Assembly (NCBI GenBank): GCA_030424955.1
Contig: JAUHVS010000440.1
Coordinates: forward strand, 1-5,607
Reading direction: 5' to 3'
DNA: 5,607 nucleotides
Source: a bacterium
GTDB lineage: Bacteria > Myxococcota_A > Bradymonadia > UBA7976 > UBA1532
Part shown: in pieces, positions 1 to 5,607 of the stretch
How the letters are laid out: every line of letters starts with the position of its first letter
How positions within the stretch are numbered: the stretch's first letter is position 1
The notes under the pieces: generated by a model
What the model was told of the DNA's origin: nothing
The model's input: the letters and a program-made list of their open reading frames with translations, nothing else
Databases searched by the model: none
Position numbers and translations under genes: made by a program

Positions 1-79
1 CCATGTCGCCGAGCAGCAGCGCAAACAGGCAGGCCAGGACCGGCGCCCAGAGCCCCGCGCGGGGCGCAGCGGCGCTCAC
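1..79 (-). CDS. Probable ABC sugar permease, N-terminal fragment
   Basis: Only the first 26 codons are in the window; the gene continues past the left edge. It would start at GTG (79-77), which shares four bases with the TGA of the binding-protein gene (a GTGA junction). The visible peptide begins MSAAAPRAG and runs into a hydrophobic stretch, LWAPVLACLFALLLG (residues 10-24), which looks like a first transmembrane helix just after a short cytoplasmic tail. A MalF- or MalG-type inner-membrane permease is the expected next gene after an ABC ATPase and a solute-binding lipoprotein in one operon, so the assignment rests on context plus one membrane segment. No EAA loop or other family motif is visible. 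It could be another membrane protein. No separate Shine-Dalgarno was sought because the overlap suggests coupled translation. Confidence 0.6.
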   Translation of the reverse strand, partial: MSAAAPRAGLWAPVLACLFALLLGDM

Positions 80-1289
80 TTCGCCCCCCGCTCGATGGCC
101 TGCACCGCCGTGGTCAGCGCCGCCTTGGGCGCCTTGCCGTGCACGATGGCCTGCGACAGGGCCGCCTTCATGGGCGTCCACACCCCGCGCATGTGCGGGC
201 GGTTGCTCAGCGACACCGTGTCCTCGACCTGCGCTCGGAACGCCCGCACGAAGGCGTCCTGCGCCACCGCCGGCGCGTCGTACGGCGCGCGGTTGGCCAC
301 CAGCTGGCCCCCCTCGGTCAGCCGCGCCAGGGCCTCGCTGTCGTCGCTCAGGAAGGTCATCAGCTCGAAGGCCGCCCGCTTGTGCTGCCCGTGCGCGCTC
401 AGCAGCACGGCCTCCACCCCCAGGAACGGCTTGGCCTTCAGGCCCGTCTCGCTCACCACCGGCAGGGGCGACACCGCCCAGCCATCGTGGCCGTCGAGCT
501 CGCTGCGGAACCACGGCCCGCTGAGCACGTAGGCCAGCTTGCGCTGCTTGAACAGCGTGGTCACCAGGGCGCTCGTGACCTCATCGGGGATGATCTTCGC
601 CTCCGCCACCAGCCGGCGCACGAAGGCCACGCTGGCGACCGCCGCCGGGCTGTCGAGGGCGACGGTGTCGGCGTCATCGGCATAGACCGATCCACCAAAC
701 CCGTGCAGCCACGGCGCGTGGAAGTAGAGGCTGTCGAGCTCGTAGGCCAGGCCCCACACCGAGGGGTCCTTCGCCCGCGCGGCCTGGGCCTGCGACACCA
801 GCGCCTCGGTGCTCGCGGGCGCCGTGGGCGCCAGGGACGTGTCGCGGTATAGCGCCAGGGTCTTGAAGGCCAGCGGCAGGCCAAAGAGCTGTCCGCGGTA
901 CACCAGCGGCGCCAGGGTCGCGCGGAAGAAGCGATCGAGCAGCGGCTCGGTGGCCCAGAAGCCGATGGGCTCGACGATGCCCGTCGCGGCCCAGTCCCCC
1001 ACCCGGTCGTGGGCAAAGATGAACAGATCCGGGCCGTTGCCCCGCGGCGTCGCCACCGTGACCTTGTTGGGGAACGCGTCGTACGGGATGCTCACCAGGC
1101 TCACCCGCAGGGCCGGGTGGCTGGCCTCGAAGCGCTGCACCGAGGCCTCCAGGGCCGTGACCTCGGCGCCGCGATAGCTGTGCCACAGCACCAGCCGGGT
1201 GCGTGGATCCGCGGCCTCAGGCGACGCGCAGCCAAGCACGGCACCCAGCACGCACAGCGCAGCCCACCCCCGGCGCGCCCAGGTGCCCA

Positions 1290-1290
<1 letters not shown>
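76..1290 (-). CDS. MalE-like sugar-binding lipoprotein of an ABC importer
   Basis: This is a 404-residue extracellular solute-binding protein that would capture a sugar or oligosaccharide and deliver it to the inner-membrane permease. It has a lipoprotein signal: an Arg-containing n-region, a hydrophobic core and lipobox VLGC with Cys21 as the lipidation site. The mature part resembles E. coli MalE in order: LVLW at 33-36, GNGPDLFIFAHDR (84-96), the Y-x-G-x-L-x-G-L-P segment (131-139), YFHAPW (189-194), SGPW (257-260), the PFLGVEAVLLSA stretch, and PHMRGVW (365-371). Aromatics matching MalE Tyr155, Trp230 and Trp340 are kept (Tyr189, Trp260, Trp371). The positions matching MalE Trp62 and Glu111 appear to be Phe92 and Lys143, so the exact ligand may differ from maltodextrin. 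The ATG overlaps the ATPase stop by one base (TGATG). There is no strong independent Shine-Dalgarno. Family is confident; substrate is inferred. Confidence 0.93.
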
Positions 1291-2348
<1,058 letters not shown>

Positions 2349-2353
2349 AGCGG

Positions 2354-2362
2354 CCCCCTTCC
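2354..2362 (-). promoter_or_regulatory. Ribosome binding site that fixes the ATPase GTG start
   Basis: On the minus strand GGAAGGGGG ends five bases before the GTG at 2348. This purine run is the only good Shine-Dalgarno near the conserved N-terminus and is the main reason for preferring GTG over the upstream ATG at 2498. Confidence 0.6.
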
Positions 2363-2405
2363 AAGTGCAGCACCCCCGCCCACGGGCGCGGGCGGCGTCG
2401 CCCCG

Positions 2406-2434
2406 TTGATACTCGGTCGACCCCCCATCGGCAA
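2406..2434 (-). promoter_or_regulatory. Candidate sigma-70-type promoter of the importer operon
   Basis: Read on the minus strand there is TTGCCG (2434-2429) and TATCAA (2411-2406), each matching four of six consensus bases, separated by exactly 17 bases. Transcription would start near 2399, giving a leader of about 50 bases before the ATPase GTG. AT-rich hexamers with ideal spacing are uncommon by chance in DNA this GC-rich, and the position is right. It is still a consensus match read by eye, with no experimental support. Confidence 0.4.
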
Positions 2435-2438
2435 TGTT

Positions 2439-2460
2439 CCCGTGGGCCCAAGCCCTCGGG
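2439..2460. promoter_or_regulatory. 22-base dyad, possible operator in the divergent region
   Basis: Perfect arms CCCG-T-GGGC and GCCC-T-CGGG flank a CCAA centre. All eight pairs per arm match around a single T/T mismatch. It lies just upstream of the -35 box of the importer promoter candidate, at about -40 to -61 from its presumed start, where an activator could sit. It could equally form a hairpin in RNA. It does not look like a LacI-type operator. Confidence 0.35.
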
Positions 2461-2505
2461 TTGCCGCGACCCGCCCGGAAGTGGCACTCTGCAAACATCC
2501 ATCAA

Positions 2506-2514
2506 TGGGAAAAT
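2506..2514 (+). promoter_or_regulatory. Weak extended -10 candidate for the surface-protein gene
   Basis: TGG followed by GAAAAT resembles an extended -10 element (TGn plus four of six matches to TATAAT). It sits in the most AT-rich part of the intergenic region. No -35 box is found at normal spacing. The predicted start near 2521 would give a leader of about 94 bases. Treat as tentative. Confidence 0.2.
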
Positions 2515-2601
2515 GCACGGATGTCGGCACCGAGAGTGACACCTCGCCGGCAGCTGGCCTCAACCCACGCGACGACGCGCCAGATGGTGGGCGCAGTACC
2601 C

Positions 2602-2608
2602 GGGAGAG
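2602..2608 (+). promoter_or_regulatory. Ribosome binding site supporting a TTG start
   Basis: GGGAGAG lies upstream of the TTG at 2615, with its GGAG core (2603-2606) eight bases away. Together with the MKKR signal-peptide n-region that follows, this decides for the rare TTG start. The later GTG at codon 6 would remove the basic residues, and the first in-frame ATG lies far inside the mature domain. Confidence 0.6.
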
Positions 2609-2614
2609 AACGGC

Positions 2615-5245
<2,631 letters not shown>

Positions 5246-5326
5246 GCCCGGCAGATGGGGCGCTGAGAGGCGTGCTCGTCGCCCGCGCCATCGCCGTGAC
5301 CGGCCGCTCGGCCGCGTCATCTCGGC

Positions 5327-5346
5327 GCTGGCGCTTCGGCGCCCGC
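5327..5346 (+). terminator. UUCG tetraloop hairpin, possible terminator part
   Basis: GGCGC (5330-5334) and GCGCC (5339-5343) close a TTCG loop with a C-G pair, the very stable cUUCGg form. Two more pairs form outside one T/C mismatch. It lies about 80 bases after the surface-protein stop. There is no T tract, so a classical intrinsic terminator is not shown. Confidence 0.3.
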
Positions 5347-5359
5347 TGACTCGGTGTGA

Positions 5360-5391
5360 GCCTGTCGGCGTGCGGCGAGAGCGCGACAGGC
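5360..5391 (+). terminator. Eight-base inverted repeat, possible terminator
   Basis: GCCTGTCG (5360-5367) and CGACAGGC (5384-5391) are perfect reverse complements around a 16-base loop. It is the best uninterrupted stem after the surface-protein gene. No T tract follows, so it may act with Rho, stabilise the 3' end, or be unrelated to termination. Confidence 0.3.
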
Positions 5392-5410
5392 CGCCTGGCC
5401 GCGCCCTCGC

Positions 5411-5438
5411 GCCCACCGCTACGGGCAAGCGGCAGGGC
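5411..5438. repeat. Nine-pair imperfect hairpin before an A-rich patch
   Basis: GCCC (5411-5414) pairs with GGGC (5435-5438), and CCGCT (5416-5420) pairs with AGCGG (5428-5432). The two stems are split by a small internal loop, and the apical loop is seven bases. The sequence AAAGAAAATT follows. The A run is on the wrong strand for a rightward terminator. It may belong to the flank of the downstream transposase. Confidence 0.35.
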
Positions 5439-5449
5439 AAAGAAAATTC

Positions 5450-5519
5450 CCGATAGATCACCGTCGGTTGCGCGAAAAGCGCGGTGGCCTGATCAACAGG
5501 CGTCGTGGGTGTCCGATAG
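5450..5519 (+). repeat. Two direct copies of CCGATAG
   Basis: Identical seven-base copies occur at 5450-5456 and 5513-5519, 63 bases apart, both within 110 bases upstream of the probable transposase start. The first directly precedes the bulged hairpin. Seven bases alone is weak, but A/T-containing repeats stand out in this GC-rich DNA. Confidence 0.3.
5459..5486. repeat. Bulged hairpin after the first CCGATAG copy
   Basis: CACCG (5459-5463) pairs with CGGTG (5482-5486), and CGC (5471-5473) pairs with GCG (5479-5481) around GAAAA. A seven-base bulge sits on the left side. Stem-bulge hairpins preceded by a short guide sequence are the type of end recognised by IS200/IS605 and RAYT transposases, but no match to a known end is claimed. 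Confidence 0.3.
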
Positions 5520-5554
5520 GTCTGTAAGGCCACGGCACGCGGGCGCCCCCGGGC

Positions 5555-5607
5555 ATGGGACGCAACCAGCGCTACTTTCCAGACGGCAGCACCGTGGAGG
5601 TGATGGC
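5555..5607 (+). CDS. Probable IS200-like/Y1 transposase, N-terminal fragment
   Basis: Only 17 full codons are visible before the right edge: MGRNQRYFPDGSTVEVM. This beginning (a basic start, then an R-Y-x-P-D-G-S-x-V-E-V pattern) resembles my memory of the N-termini of IS200-like/REP-associated tyrosine transposases (Y1_Tnp family), where it precedes the first strand of the HUH fold. The HUH and catalytic Tyr motifs lie outside the window. The frame is open back to a TAA at 5525-5527 and ATG 5555 is the only good start, but there is no clear Shine-Dalgarno. The hairpins and CCGATAG repeats just upstream fit a mobile or domesticated single-strand transposase. With so few residues this stays tentative. 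Confidence 0.45.
   Translation, partial: MGRNQRYFPDGSTVEVM

Larger units (their letters stand above)
5246..5554. other. Noncoding hairpin-rich region
   Basis: No gene is supported in these 309 bases. A plus-strand frame that overlaps the end of the surface-protein gene stays open to 5456, but its composition is low-complexity Arg/Ala/Pro, typical of a GC-rich shadow frame. The region holds several GC-rich inverted repeats, an A-rich patch (5439-5448) and two copies of CCGATAG, listed separately. It probably contains the end of the upstream transcript and the left flank of a transposase gene. Confidence 0.6.

Noticed and set aside
2482..2496. Sigma-54-like TGGCAC in the intergenic region
   Set aside because: The required GC at the -12 position, ten bases after the GG, is absent (AC is found).
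2349..2498. ATPase start at ATG 2498, adding 50 residues
   Set aside because: The added residues do not resemble the family, would overlap the promoter candidate and dyad, and the GTG at 2348 has a good Shine-Dalgarno.

Overview
The window is GC-rich bacterial DNA, most likely from a member of the Myxococcota. The main evidence is the long plus-strand gene. It ends in a textbook MYXO-CTERM tail: a Cys-Ser-Cys motif, a hydrophobic helix and four arginines. It also carries the thrombospondin-type-3, MopE-like and Cys-rich repeats common in surface proteins of that phylum. The genus cannot be fixed from the sequence alone.

Layout. On the left, the minus strand carries a tightly packed sugar-importer operon. 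In transcription order it is a MalK/UgpC-type ABC ATPase (2348 to 1290), a MalE-like solute-binding lipoprotein (1290 to 76), and the first 26 residues of a membrane protein that runs off the left edge and is probably the permease. Both junctions overlap (TGATG and GTGA), so translation is probably coupled. A 266-base divergent intergenic region (2349-2614) follows. It holds a plausible sigma-70-type promoter for the importer, a 22-base dyad next to that promoter, and weaker promoter-like signals for the rightward gene.

The centre and right are filled by one plus-strand gene (2615-5245) for an 876-residue exported modular protein. It has a signal peptide, a squalene-cyclase-like alpha/alpha-toroid domain without recognisable catalytic motifs, calcium-binding TSP3 repeats, three MopE-type metal-binding motifs, an array of eight four-cysteine repeats, a glycine-rich linker and the MYXO-CTERM sorting tail. 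It looks like a globular head held away from the outer surface on a disulfide- and calcium-stiffened stalk.

The last 362 bases hold about 309 bases of noncoding, hairpin-rich sequence. The first codons of a probable IS200-like/Y1 (RAYT-type) transposase then run off the right edge.

How the genes relate: the importer genes clearly form one functional unit for oligosaccharide uptake across the inner membrane. The surface protein is transcribed divergently from the shared intergenic region. A joint role, such as surface carbohydrate capture, is only a guess. The most interesting items are the architecture of the surface protein, its regular four-cysteine repeat array, and the hairpin-rich leader of the possible transposase.
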